Below are positions 1 through 11,736 of a stretch of DNA of 64,000 nt, piece after piece. Within the stretch, counting starts at the first letter, position 1, and every line of letters begins with the position of its first letter. The notes beneath the pieces were generated by a model. It saw nothing but the letters and a program-made list of their open reading frames with translations, searched no databases and was not told the DNA's origin. Position numbers and translations under genes: made by a program. The stretch comes from Jaapia argillacea MUCL 33604. Its lineage: Eukaryota > Basidiomycota > Agaricomycetes > Jaapiales > Jaapiaceae. The stretch lies in assembly GCA_000697665.1 (NCBI GenBank), contig KL197711.1, forward strand, positions 549,142 through 613,141, given 5' to 3'.

Positions 1-24
1 ACAAATTGTGTTTTGCACAAGTAG

Positions 25-387
25 GGAACCAATAGTAGCGTTGACGAGGAGGTTGAGCTCTTGAGTGAAACTGGTGCCACGCAGGCGGAGTCGGATGAGG
101 ATGGTGAAACGGACCAATTGTCGTCACCGACCAGGAGGGTTATTGATGTGATTAATTTGCCTGCCAGCTTCGGGCTCTCAAACCCAGTAAGTGATCTGAA
201 TATATCCCAAGCTCGAGTAGTGACGAAGACTGTAGAGAACACCCACGAATCTTGGGAAGATGAGACGATGGTCGCCGAGTACACCAGAGCCAAGTCGGAA
301 GCGCACGAGGTATTAAAATTCACGGATGGGCCAAATTACATAGGAATACTCAAGGAATACTGTATAACTGGGCTCCGGGCTTGTTGA
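25..387 (+). CDS. Last exon of an unknown gene entering from the left edge (partial)
   Basis: An open frame runs from a possible splice acceptor (TAG at 22-24) to a TGA at 385-387. The peptide is acidic at first (SDEDGETD), then has no motif I recognise. No ATG lies at its beginning, so the likeliest reading is the terminal exon of a gene that starts outside the window. I cannot name a family. It could also be a chance open frame of about 120 codons. Confidence 0.35.
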   Translation, partial: GTNSSVDEEVELLSETGATQAESDEDGETDQLSSPTRRVIDVINLPASFGLSNPVSDLNISQARVVTKTVENTHESWEDETMVAEYTRAKSEAHEVLKFTDGPNYIGILKEYCITGLRAC

Positions 388-1024
388 AGACAAAATAGGC
401 CTTAGATACGGGTCAATGGGGAAAAGCTAGCCATTCCAACTCGTATGGATTGACCTGTTCCCCTCAGTACTGGATGGAGCCTCGTTTTCCAGATGGAGTG
501 GCGAGCTCGGATCGGGTTCAAACAGATCTCACACGATCAATCAGGAAGATCTGACTCCAGTTGATAATATATGGAAATGCCAGGTGGCAGTACCTTCCGA
601 ACAGAGACAACGGAAAACGTGTCTCCGTCGGGAGACTCACCCATTTCCTGATGCACATCAGATTCATGTCTGTCTACTAGTAAACCTTTCGTTCTACTAT
701 CCTTTCATTCACCTTGCTTCTCTGCATACACCTCCTACTTCGTTCTTCCACCGACTTCCCTATGTATTTCTTTGCATAACGAGTCCCGTAAACAATCCAA
801 TACCAATTGTCTTGTCCCAGCAGCTTGCTAGTGTGTGCGCATGCGATGCCTTGATGGTTTGTGTCGATTCTTAAGCATGTAGCGGGCTCTGCCGCGTATG
901 CGGCCTTTCGCCTTATTTGGGGACTGGGCGTGTGCTAGGTCATCACGTCACCTTTCACAGGCCTGTGACTGACCGTCACCGACGCTTTGCCACTCCAGAA
1001 TCAGAACCGGTGTGGAACCGTAAC
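388..1024. other. Intergenic region upstream of CHL1
   Basis: No gene is supported here. The part nearest CHL1 carries GTCAC at 947-951 and 975-979 and its complement GTGAC at 965-969, within 80 bases of the CHL1 start. The longest open frame in this stretch lacks an ATG start and looks like random sequence. Confidence 0.5.
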
Positions 1025-4000
1025 ATGTCTCTGAATCTCACCACTCCCTCGCAATTTCCTGCTTTCCCATTTCCTCGACCATATCCGAGTCAGGTAGACC
1101 TTATGCGTCATGTTTATGAGTCCATTGAACACAGAAGAGTGACAATCGTTGAGAGTCCAACTGGGACAGTCGGTGTGCAACATATATCGATGGCTGTCAG
1201 ACATTAACCTATTCTCACCCAGGGAAAGACCCTCAGTCTTCTATCAGCTGGGCTGACGTGGTTGTCAGACGATGCGGAGCGGGCGAAGAAAGGTAGACTA
1301 GCCGAAATCAGTACCGACGACAGTGAGATTCAATAGCGCGCCATATTCTTCCTAGCTCGAGCGTTTCTTGTTTTAGATCCAGACTGGGTGGCTTCTCAAA
1401 CTCTCGAACGACTTCGTCGAGAGATGGAAGACGAGGATGTTGCATTCGCAAAGAGACTGTCTGATGCCAGAAAGGCGGAGGCTTTGTTGAAGAGGGCACA
1501 GAGGGGTCGTGTACAGAAAAAGCAGGTATGGATCAATCTGCCAGGGATTTCGGGAAATATAATGACCGTTTTAGAAACTCACCCGTGAGGCGAGCGGTGA
1601 AGAGTCCGCCGATGAGTCTTTCCTGCCTGACGACGATAGCACACAAGCGTCGATACCTGTGGATGCTCACCTGTCGCCCGCCGTTCTAGCCCTGATGAGA
1701 AAGTGGCATCCCGTTTCTACTCCTCTCTCGATTTCTACTCACTATCCTTGCCAGAGTCGACAATGCTCGAGACCTCGCCACGGCGCCAGGCGCATCCACA
1801 CTGCCATGCAGGAAGATATTCTACGCCTCCCGAACCCATTCGCAGCTGTCTCAGGTTCTCTCAGAGTTGAAGAAGTTGAAGCAAGGCCATCTTAGTCCGA
1901 CGACCATCCCCGTGTCCAGTACTCCCAGCGCGTCAATTGCTTTGAGTTACTCATCGAACAAGCGGGGCTTTCCCACTGAGGAAGACGAAGGACAGATAAA
2001 TCCAGACATGGTGCGATCTGCGACGAGAACAGTTTCACTGGGTTCGCGAAAACAACTATGCATCAATGAATCGATCATCAGCCAGCGGCTGGACTTGGAC
2101 GAAGCATGCCGCCATCTTTTGACAGGTAAAGAAATGTTTATTACAAACTAGCCTCCAGCGTGGTCTCTGAAACACCATTTGCACCAAGAAAAGTCTGATA
2201 AGAGGTGCCCCCACCTTCCCCCTGCTGGTGACCCTCCCCTATTTGAATTGCGAGACCAGATTCTTGTGGGTATATAGGGTTCACAATGCTTTCCCTTTCC
2301 CTGTTGCATCCTTACACTCTCCACAGGCGTCTCCTAAAGACATCGAAGAATTGGCCCACTTGGGCCGGCTTTCACAAACGTGCCCATACTTCGGTTCTCG
2401 GTCAGCAATCGACCAGGCAGAGGTTAGCTTCTCGTGCTCTCCGCTATGCCCAACCATCATACTTCCCTGCTGATGTGGAATGCAGTTGGTCGCTTTGCCG
2501 TACAACTTACTTCTCCACAAAACTGCCCGGGATGCGCTCGGCATCGATTTGGTCGACCAAATTGTCATCATAGATGAGGCGCATAGTATGTTTTCCTGTT
2601 CTGTTGATCGTGGCATTCTCTTATTCGACTTCGTCTCTCCCAGATCTGATATCGACCCTGCTGTCCCTGGCCTCGGTCTCTCTGACATTTCGTATGCTCC
2701 TCATCTGCCTGGAACAGCTCACCGTATACTTTTCGAAGTTCCGCGCTCGACTATCACATAGTCATTTCCTCCACGTCAAGCGTCTCATCTCTCTGCTGGA
2801 ATCACTCAAGTTGTTCCTGACGGAATGGCGCCAGAATTTGAATGGAGGTGGCGAGCGAGCGACGATGATGCTAGCATCTGACCTGATACACACATTGGGT
2901 CGTAAAGTTGAAGGAATTAATTTGGTAGAAATCGAGAGTTACCTCCGCACGAGCAAGGTCTCCGAACGTCCCAAACCCGTAAACACTACCTGACACCATA
3001 CGGTAGATCGCCCGCAAAATTAGCTCTTACTTTGAGAAACAGACTTCGACAAACTCCCGCTTAGGTGAGCCCTGAGGTCGACTCACATCTGTACCGCTAA
3101 ATCATCCACTAGATGGGAACCTCTCCCGCTTGCCGCCCTTGCACGCAGTCGAGGCGTTTATCGTCGCTTTGATGGGTGCTAGCGAAGGTGAGTAGTTCTC
3201 AAAGAATCCCAAAGCTACTGTAGCTTCCTGTCGATTAGATGGGCGAGTTGCCATCAGCCTGAATGGTGGCACTGACGGTGACGATGTTGAAGTCAAGTAT
3301 CAGCATTTGAACCCTTCGACTCATTTTCGGGAAGTGGTCGATGTTGCGAGATGCGTGGTCCTCGCTGGAGGTACAATGTCGCCTGTAGGTGGCTGCGTTT
3401 ACCCAATGCTATGGACTCTTAATCTTATGACTTGGGCAGATCTCAGACATTACAAACCAATTGTTCTCGCACATCTCACAAGATCGAGTATCGAGTTTCT
3501 CGTGTGGCCACGTCATTCCCTCGTCAAACTTGAAAACAGTCGTTTTAACCAAAGGACCCGGGGGAGGAACCCTCGAATTCAAGTTCGGTCAGCGAGGAAA
3601 CCTCTCAACTGTGAGAAATGATGTGTTTCTTGCCAAGACTGTACTAACCACCAGAACTATTTCTGGTCCTTTCAGCTCATTGAACTTGGCCAAGTGTTGT
3701 TGAACTTGGCGAACGTCGTCTCGGGTGGCATGGTCATCTTTTTACCCTCATATAACTTTCTGAATGAAGTCACCTCCTCCTGGACCAAGACAGGTCTTCT
3801 GGACAAGCTGAACGCGAAGAAGAAGGTAAGGATTATTTTTCGCCTTTCAACCTGAAGAACGCCAGGTAGATTGGAGACCGACAGGTGTTCCTCGAACCAC
3901 GTAGTGGCTCGGAAGTTGAACAAGTATTGCAAGATTATGCAAATGAAGTTAACAATGTGGGCTTTTCTTCACTGCTTTCCCATTAGGGTCACACGCGTGA

Positions 4001-4521
4001 TGCGCATTCAGATGGTCATGTCCACCAACGACCGCAAACGGCGAGGCGCAATTCTTCTCGCAGTAATTGGCGCCAAATTGTCCGAAGGCCTCAACTTCTC
4101 TGACGACCTCGCCCGTGCGGTGGTGGTGGTTGGACTTCCATTCGCCAACTTGAAATCCCCGGAGCTAATGGAAAGGTTGAAATACGTCGCAGAATCCCAG
4201 CGAAACACCGATGAAGTTCCTGGTCGTGATGCGGGGATCGAGCTCTACGAGAATATGTGCATGAACGCTGTTAATCAGAGTATTGGTGCGTCACAACCAT
4301 CTGTCTGATCGTGGATTCTGTCGACGAGGTTTGAAATAGGTCGTGCCATCCGTCATCGGGAAGATTGGGCAACGATTGTGTTGATCGACGGGCGATACTC
4401 GTCTTCTCGCATCCGCAACAAATTACCGCGATGGATTAGTGATGAGGTTACGGTCACCCAAAGTTTTGGTCAAGCCATGAAGGAGATTGGAGGGTTTTTC
4501 CGCGCAAAACGGACGATGTGA
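1025..4521 (+). CDS. CHL1: ATP-dependent DNA helicase CHL1 (DDX11/FANCJ-type, Fe-S cluster)
   Basis: Superfamily 2, XPD-like 5'-3' DNA helicase needed for sister-chromatid cohesion and genome stability in the nucleus (family knowledge). Visible signs in order: N-terminal Q-like segment [14 protein letters not shown]; Walker A split by an intron, ESPTGT then [14 protein letters not shown]; a charged spacer [12 protein letters not shown]; four spaced cysteines of the Fe-S domain (KQLC, DEAC, RCPHL, CPYFGSR); [11 protein letters not shown] followed by the DEAH box IIDEAH near 2568-2583; and the C-terminal helicase half with [43 protein letters not shown] (read across 4053-4148) and the ending [20 protein letters not shown]. 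About ten short introns are needed. The start ATG at 1025 was chosen because it directly precedes the conserved N-terminal motif. Exon borders between 2.8 and 3.3 kb are uncertain. Confidence 0.93.
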
Positions 4522-4772
4522 CGTGGGGTAGAACCTACCCTTCATATTTATCAGTATCACCTCCATGCGACTGAATCCCGCGTTCACTCGTCAGCCGGTC
4601 AATTGCAAGCCAGTCGTTGACAAGAGGAGAAACATCCAGAATCATAGTATACAACCCCAGGCATGCCCATTAACGCCATAGCGTGTGCGGTCCCGTTGCA
4701 CGTCCTCGACACCCCGGTACTGTCATGCTGCAGTCGAAGACCCTAATACATAGCAGATTGGGGGGTATTGCT

Positions 4773-5614
4773 TCAGGGCACCGGTTCTTGCTCCCCCGAT
4801 TCGCCATACCAATTCTTCAGCCACCTCTCAGCTACTGCATACTCGACTTTGACCTTGGCCAGCAGATTCGATATCTTGGCCAACGCCACTTCCGCCGTTA
4901 AATCTATCCCGTTCTCCCCTGTTTCCTCGTCCCTAAGCTGTCCATAGTGCTGGATTTTCTCACATGCAGCCTGCACCTTTGTCACGCCCAGTGCCGCTGA
5001 CGATCCTTTGAGAAAGTGACCTAGAGATGATAGCTTCGGCAAATCCTTGGCGGAGCTGAGGTTGGGAAGATGTGACAGCAATAACGACGAACATTAAAAT
5101 TCGTCGAAAATGGTGCAAAGAGTAGCTCACAAAGCGTCTGTCATCTCGACAAATGTCTGGCGGGCTTGTGAGAAGTATGCATACGCCATCCCTTTCGAGA
5201 AATCCTGTTCGTCGTCTTCGTCTAATTCCAGGATTTGCTGGAAGGTTTCCATGTCGATCGGCCCTTCAGAATCGGATTGCTTATAATTGAATTAGTATTC
5301 TACGAACACTGTGCATATGATGAGAGGAATCGATCAAAAGCGGAGAGGTTGGCGGTAGGTGGAAGTAACCAGTCCAACTGATAATTAAACGACGATTTGC
5401 GGCATACCTGATCTGATGGACCTGGTGTCGGTGCATGAACAATGGAAACTGGGGAGGGAGGTCTTCGAGGGGTGGGCTCTACAGAACTAGCTCGATACTT
5501 TGGTTCGATGAGAACCTTCGCGATGGGGGTGGGAGAAGCCCGTCTTATCGGACCAACAGTCTCTCGAGGGGGAGAAAATCGAGAGCGATCGGCATCGAGA
5601 GTGCGAGAAGCCAT
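4773..5614 (-). CDS. YPD1: Histidine-containing phosphotransfer protein YPD1
   Basis: Intermediate of the fungal multistep phosphorelay: it takes phosphate from the receiver domain of a hybrid histidine kinase and passes it to the response regulators Ssk1 and Skn7 (established for the family). The HPt core is in the last exon: LSSLGHFLKGSSAALG contains the phospho-accepting His and the invariant KGSS, followed by VTKVQAACEKIQHYG and a C-terminal helix rich in Ala/Lys/Glu. The middle exon (about 5150-5280) encodes METFQQILELDEDDEQDF and FSQARQTFVEMTDAL, the usual first helices. The first exon adds a Ser/Pro/Arg-rich extension of about 70 residues (MASRTLDADRSRF...) not present in yeast Ypd1. 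Two introns. The hybrid phytochrome kinase at the right end of the window is a plausible upstream donor. Confidence 0.92.
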
Positions 5615-5954
5615 GATGGTTGAGTTGAGGAGGCGAGAGAGGGGACAATGGACAATGACAAGGGCTACTGATTATCAAACGGAGTGACCTCGGACAGAGC
5701 CGTATATGGAGTCCAAGCAGTCCTCTCCTAAGTCTGAGGCCTGAGGCCTCAATGACGTTAACCACCTCGACTATTACCCCACGCCTTGCTTTGCTTATCC
5801 ACTCCTGTACTCACGAGCGTCTACCAACGATAGCCTATACTGACATCATAATCAGATCAAGTTATGTTGGTAATTTTGAAATATAGCGTTTGTATTGCAT
5901 TCTAGACTCGATATCCGACAGACTCCCAAACCTGCATCATCCCGACACCGACCA

Positions 5955-7707
5955 TCAGATAACGTTCTGCCTCTGCAATCTCTCGATATCTTCCGAGCTG
6001 TAACCTAATTCCTCCATGATCTGAGGTCTTTGTCAGCATGTTTCCACAGTAACTATGGATGGCCATACCTCCACGGTATGCTGCGATAACCAGGGTGGGG
6101 GTCGGTTGACAGGCATCCGCTGCCCATTGTATGTGACGGCGGGAGCGACAAGTTTGATTTTTCCAGCTCGAGCATGCTGGAGAGGACGAGGGGTGGAGAT
6201 TAGCGGCGGGACGCTGGGAGTCATCACGAAACCTACCTCGACCTCAACCGTGATTCCACGTGCGACGGCCTGAGGATGCTCAAAAGTCTGTTGAATATTA
6301 TTGATAGGCCCGAATGGAACCCTGGAAATAGATGAGTGGATGGTGGATAAGTTCTCTGGCCCATCCAGCTTACCCAAGTCCTTGGAACCTTTCTAACCAA
6401 TATTCCCGATTCTGTTCCATCAAGACGTTGGCGATGAGCTCCACCAATTCTGTTCGATTGGCTACCCGGGCCGCGTTGGTGGAGAACTTAGTATCGGTTG
6501 CAAGACTCGGTTGCTGTAAGATATTTTCCGCCATAACTTTGAACTGTTGCGATTTTATGAAGATATGACACGCGGTTGAGTAAAATGAACCTTGCCTGCC
6601 TGTCGTTCCCTGCACCAATCATAAGGAAACCGTCTTTACATGGAAACACCTGGTAAGGTACGATTGACGGATGAGCAGTGCCATGTCGCGAAGCCTCCTT
6701 CCCCGCGATAAGATAGTTGGAGGCGATATTTGCCAGACCGGCGATCTTGGGTTAATGTCAGAAATAGAGACATCGATTTGACATGACGAAGACTGGCCTG
6801 AGACTCAAAAAGGTTGCAATCAATCCAAACCCCCTTTCCCGTCTTGTGTCGGGAGATGATGGCAGCCATGATGGCTCCATGCGTATATAGACCCGTGGCG
6901 ACATCGGTTGCGGCTACCCCCACTTTACAAGGAGGGCCGTCCGGCTCGCCTGTGCTAAATACAGGGAGGTCAAGGTAGCCGAAAGCCAAGTTGATATAAC
7001 TCACATATGCATAAGACCAGCTTCACCCTCAATAATAACGTCATAACCGGCGGCTTCACTGTAGGGACCGGTTTGACCATATCCTGCACGACACTTAACT
7101 TCAGAAGGTAAACTTGTATCCGCTCATACGCACCAGTTATGGAGGTGTAGATCAACCTAGGGTTGAGTTTTTTGCAGTCTTCGTAGCCCAGACCCATGGA
7201 TGCTAGTTTGCCTGTGACATAGTTCTCAACCAGGACATCAGATTGTTTGATGAGTCGATGCATGATCTCCATCCCTGAGCTTGTTTTGAAATTGACAGTC
7301 ATTGACCGCTTGTTGCGATTCACGGCAAGGAAATAGGCAGACTCCGGGGGTAAATGTGACGCATTCTCGGGGCTGTTTGGCGCGATGGGGGCAGATGGTG
7401 GAAGCCAAGATCCTGGAGACGAAGATGTATGGTGAATACAGGACGGGTGAGGTAACAGAGGCTCTCTGAACTGACTCGTATCATCACCTCTGGTGACCTC
7501 TTCCACCTTGATGACATCTGCACCCAGATCAGCGAGTAGCATGGTGGCCGTTGGGCCAGCCAAGACCCTGGTCAAATCAAGGATTTTGATATCCTTGAGG
7601 GGGGGAGGAATACCCTGTGGGCCGCCAGGGGGAAGATGGTAATGGGCACACCGAGGACGCTGCAGTGCACATCGAGCTGCAGAGTTTTGGAGAAACTTTG
7701 AGAACAT
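5955..7707 (-). CDS. SUGCT: Succinyl-CoA:glutarate CoA-transferase-like protein (CaiB/BaiF family III), mitochondrial
   Basis: Class III CoA transferase; the closest pattern I recall is animal SUGCT (C7orf10), which moves CoA from succinyl-CoA to glutarate. Visible: a Ser/Arg N-terminus [13 protein letters not shown] suitable for mitochondrial import; [20 protein letters not shown] and [55 protein letters not shown]; the catalytic Asp region [36 protein letters not shown]; and [13 protein letters not shown] leading to a last exon ending LQRQNVI. At least five introns. One intron (7413-7475, 63 nt) is stopless and in frame; splicing it gives [12 protein letters not shown], which fits the family. 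The ATG at 7707 gives the targeting signal. The gene lies head to head with the 2-oxoglutarate dehydrogenase E1 gene, 274 bases apart. Glutarate as acceptor is inferred from similarity only. Confidence 0.88.
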
Positions 7708-7981
7708 TAAGTTGTTGGGTTGATTGATTATAACATTTGGATAAGGATTGGGTTGATTTGTGCGTGCGAGAAATAAATGACAAAGTAAAGTGGCGGGTAG
7801 CTCCGGAACGGTGGCGGGAAAAAGGAAAGGACGGACGGCACGACGTCGCACAGATCTGAGAAAGGTTGGTCACTGTTCGTATTCTGTTGGTCAGTCGTCA
7901 CCTTTTTACCCAGACTTTGACTTTTGTCAGGGCGTAGTCTCACCGTGGGGCAAAATCGTCTCTTGTCCTCGTTCCTCCACC
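7708..7981. promoter_or_regulatory. Shared bidirectional promoter of SUGCT and KGD1
   Basis: Only 274 bases separate the two divergent start codons, so both promoters must lie here or overlap. GTCAC occurs at 7869-7873 and 7897-7901, closer to KGD1. I see no clear TATA box for either gene, which fits housekeeping-type expression. Confidence 0.6.
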
Positions 7982-10900
7982 ATGATTTCCAGGCACGCCC
8001 TAAGACGCTTGCCTCCCCTTGCTCGGGCTGCAAACTGCACGCGAACGCTCCCATCGTCGCTTCGCAGTCTTGCTTCTGCAGCCCCCAGTCCCAACGACCC
8101 GTTTGCCAATGGCACAAACGCATACTACGTCGAGGAAATGTATCGTCATTGGAGACAGGACCCGAAATCTGTCCACACTTCGTGGGACGTATACTTTTCC
8201 GGGATGGACAAGGGCTTGACCAGTGCGCAGGCTTTCCAACCACCCCCTAGTTTCCTCCCAACTCCAACCGGGGGAGCCCCAGCACTTCACGCGAATGGTG
8301 GAGCTGAACTTGATGACCACTTGAAGGTACGACCCATATTTGTGTGGCATGGCTGCAGCTGTTAAAGTTCCCCAGGTCCAACTCCTCGTCAGGGCTTATC
8401 AAGTTCGCGGGCATCACATCGCAGAACTGGACCCTCTGGGTATCCTCGATGCTGATCTAGCCGATGTTCGCCCTCCTGAGCTGGAGCTCAGTCATTTCGG
8501 GTTTTCAGAGAGGGACCTCGACAAGCAGATCTCCCTCGGTCCTGGTATTCTACCTCACTTTGCGACCGAAGATCATAAAACAATGCCGTTGCGAGAGATT
8601 ATTAAGCTTTGCAAACGCATCTACTGTACGTCTGTTCTAAATGACGGGGTTTTATGTGGCTGAGTGTTGTCCAGGTGGTGCTGTTGGTATCCAATACGTG
8701 CATATCCCCGACAAGGACCAGTGCGATTGGATTAGGGAGCGAGTGGAGGTTCCGAAACCGTGGAATTATACTGTGGAAGAGAAGCGGATGATTCTTGATC
8801 GACTAATCTGGTCAGAGTCCTTCGAGAAGTTCATTGCCAGCAAGTTCCCCAACGAGAAGCGGTTTGGATTAGAGGGATGCGAGGCTCTCATTCCAGGCAT
8901 GAAGGCACTCATCGACCGTTCTGTCGACCACGGCGTCAAGGATATCACCATAGGCATGCCGCATCGAGGTCGTCTCAACGTTCTCGCCAATGTCATCCGC
9001 AAACCCCTCGAGGCCATCTTGAACGAGTTCACGGGTACGGCGGACCCCGATGACTGGCCTGCTGGAGACGTGAAATACCATCTTGGCGCTAATTACGTTC
9101 GTCCTACTCCTTCGGGGAAGAAAGTGACCCTTTCCTTGGTCGCAAATCCGTCGCATCTCGAAGCAGAGGACCCCGTCGTTCTTGGCAAGACAAGGGCTAT
9201 CCAGCACTTCGAGAACGATGAGGCCAACCACACCACGGCCATGGGTGTTTTGCTTCACGGAGACGCTGCTTTCGCTGGGCAGGGTGTCGTGTACGAGACC
9301 ATGGGTTTCCACAATCTTCCTCACTACGGCACAGGCGGAACTATCCACTTGATTGTCAACAACCAGATCGGCTTTACCACCGATCCCCGATTTGCTCGTT
9401 CCACTCCCTACCCTTCGGACATCGCCAAAGCCATTGACGCTCCCATTTTCCATGTCAATGGTGACAACGTCGAAGCCGTGACCTTCGTTTGTCAACTCGC
9501 CGCTGATTGGCGAGCGAAATTCAAAAAGGATGTTGTCATCGATATCGTTTGCTATCGTCGTTACGGTCACAACGAAACCGACCAGCCTAGCTTCACTCAG
9601 CCCCGCATGTACAAGGCGATTGAAAAGCAGCCGTCACCTCTTACTCATTATACCAAGTTCTTAGTCGGGCGGGGTACATTCACGGAGAAGGATATTGAAG
9701 AGCACAAGACCTGGGTGTGGGGTATGCTCGAAAAGGCTGCCGCTGACTCCAAGGATTATGTTCCCACCAGCAAGGAGTGGTTATCGGCATCTTGGCAAGG
9801 CTTCCCTTCGCCGAAACAGCTCGCAGAAGAAACTTTACCGACCCGCCCTACCGGAGGGTCTCCCGAAGTTCTGCAGCGTATTGGCAAGGCTATTTCGACT
9901 TTCCCTTCCGATTTCAATCCCCATCGTAACCTCGCTCGCATTCTTGGTGCACGTGGTAAGACAGTTGACGAGGGCAAGAACATCGACTGGTCCACCGCTG
10001 AAGCCTTGGCTTTCGGTTCCCTTGTACTTGAGAAGACCCACGTTCGGCTTTCTGGCCAGGACGTTGAACGTGGAACTTTCTCCCAGCGTCACGCCGTTGT
10101 ACATGATCAAGACACCGAGCAGCAATACATCCCATTAAACAACATCGGTAGCCAAGCCCGATTCGTCGTTTGCAACTCTTCACTCTCTGAATTTGGTACC
10201 CTCGGATTTGAACTCGGTTATTCACTGGTGTCCCCCGACGCTCTCACGATCTGGGAGGCACAGTTTGGTGACTTCGCCAATAATGCGCAATGCATTATTG
10301 ATCAATTCATCGCCTCAGGAGAGAGGAAGTGGCTGCAGAGGACCGGATTGGTTATGAGCTTGCCCCACGGTTACGATGGTCAGGGGCCGGAGCATTCCAG
10401 TGGCAGGATTGAACGGTTCCTGCAACTTTGTGACGACCATCCCCACATCTATCCGACCCCCGAGAAAATCGAGCGACAGCACCAGGATTGCAATATGCAG
10501 ATTGTTTACCCAACGTGAGTTCGAATCCCATAACTGTAAAAAACGAAGCTGAAAGTTTACCAATAGTACCCCTGCCAACTATGTAAGATTGCTTCGAGTT
10601 GCCAAAATCTGCTGATATTGACTCTCTATCATATAGTTCCATGTCCTCCGTCGTCAGATCCATCGCGATTTCCGCAAACCTGTAAGTTCCAGTGGTTGAC
10701 TTCGCGATCTCCGCTGAAATCTGTTGTAGCTTGTGGTCTTCTTTTCCAAGTCGCTTCTTCGCCACCCCAAAGCCCGATCCACGCTGGACGAGATGATTGG
10801 GGACACCAGCTTCCAGCGATACCTGCCTGACACTCACCCAGAGTCCCTCGTTGCGCCTGAACAGATCCGCCGACACATCCTTTGCACTGGTATGTGCAAT

Positions 10901-11445
10901 GTTGTTGTGGAATGGCACTCCGCTCACATTTGGTCCAGGTCAAGTGTACCATACCCTCCTTCAGGAACGGGAGGACAAGGGCATCAACGACGTTGCGATT
11001 AGCCGTATCGAGCAACTGTCGCCATTCCCTTATGATATGGTACGGGCTCGTCTATATATCCCACAACTGTTGGTTCGCTGATCGTCGTGCTCCAGGTCAC
11101 TCCCCATCTTGATAAGTACGCCAACGCCGACCTTCTTTGGTGTCAGGTGAGCCTTTCCCCCTTGTGTCAGCCGTTTGGATCTGTAGCTCTTCGCTTTACA
11201 GGAGGAGCCTTTGAATAATGGTGCTTGGACCTATATTGGTCCCCGAATCCTCACCGCGGCCAATGAGACCCAGCATCACAAGGGCAAGTACCCTCTTTAT
11301 GCAGGCCGCGACCCCACCAGTTCCGTCGCTACTGGCAGTAAAGTAAGCTCTTCATCATTCCCAAACACTCAGCTACTGACAGTCCTCTTAGCTCAAGCAC
11401 AAGAAGGAAATCGAGGCCTTCTTGGCTGCCGCCTTCGCTTCTTGA
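7982..11445 (+). CDS. KGD1: 2-oxoglutarate dehydrogenase E1 component, mitochondrial
   Basis: Thiamine-diphosphate E1 of the TCA-cycle 2-oxoglutarate dehydrogenase complex in the mitochondrial matrix. The N-terminus [19 protein letters not shown] is a strong targeting peptide and fixes the start at 7982. Family motifs in order: [142 protein letters not shown]; and [20 protein letters not shown]. After 10516 several short exons give [31 protein letters not shown], the segment around QEREDKGIN, and [17 protein letters not shown]. The last residues are [10 protein letters not shown]. About seven introns; the large central exon covers about 8673-10515. All expected regions are present and I see no defect. 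Confidence 0.96.
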
Positions 11446-11736
11446 CGATGAAGGGTATTTTATCTATGTATCTCCTCTCCCCCTAACATACAATATATTG
11501 CAATTACTTTCACTTTCTTTCCGATTCCGCCACATTGTTTCCATTCAGTCCATTGTCTTGGAATCCAAGTGGCAGTTACTGGTGTTTCTCACTCTCGTAG
11601 AATTCAGATGCAGATGTTTACCCAATGGAAAGCGGTATGACGAACAGCAAGGATGGCCGAGATATATGTACTGATGATGTCTGATTAAGTTATTGCGATG
11701 TCGAGACTCGAGTCCGTGAAATCTAACGTAAACTAA
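11446..11736. other. Convergent 3' region between KGD1 and the Cep57-like gene
   Basis: This spacer holds the two 3' UTRs. I see no gene or repeat in it. Confidence 0.5.

Noticed and set aside
8869-9570. 233-codon minus-strand frame inside KGD1
   Set aside because: It is the antisense shadow of the large conserved KGD1 exon, whose sense translation carries all E1 motifs.
10505-10540. B-box-like GTTCGAATCCC at the end of the large KGD1 exon
   Set aside because: It lies at a splice donor of KGD1, has no A box or cloverleaf around it, and is explained as intron sequence.
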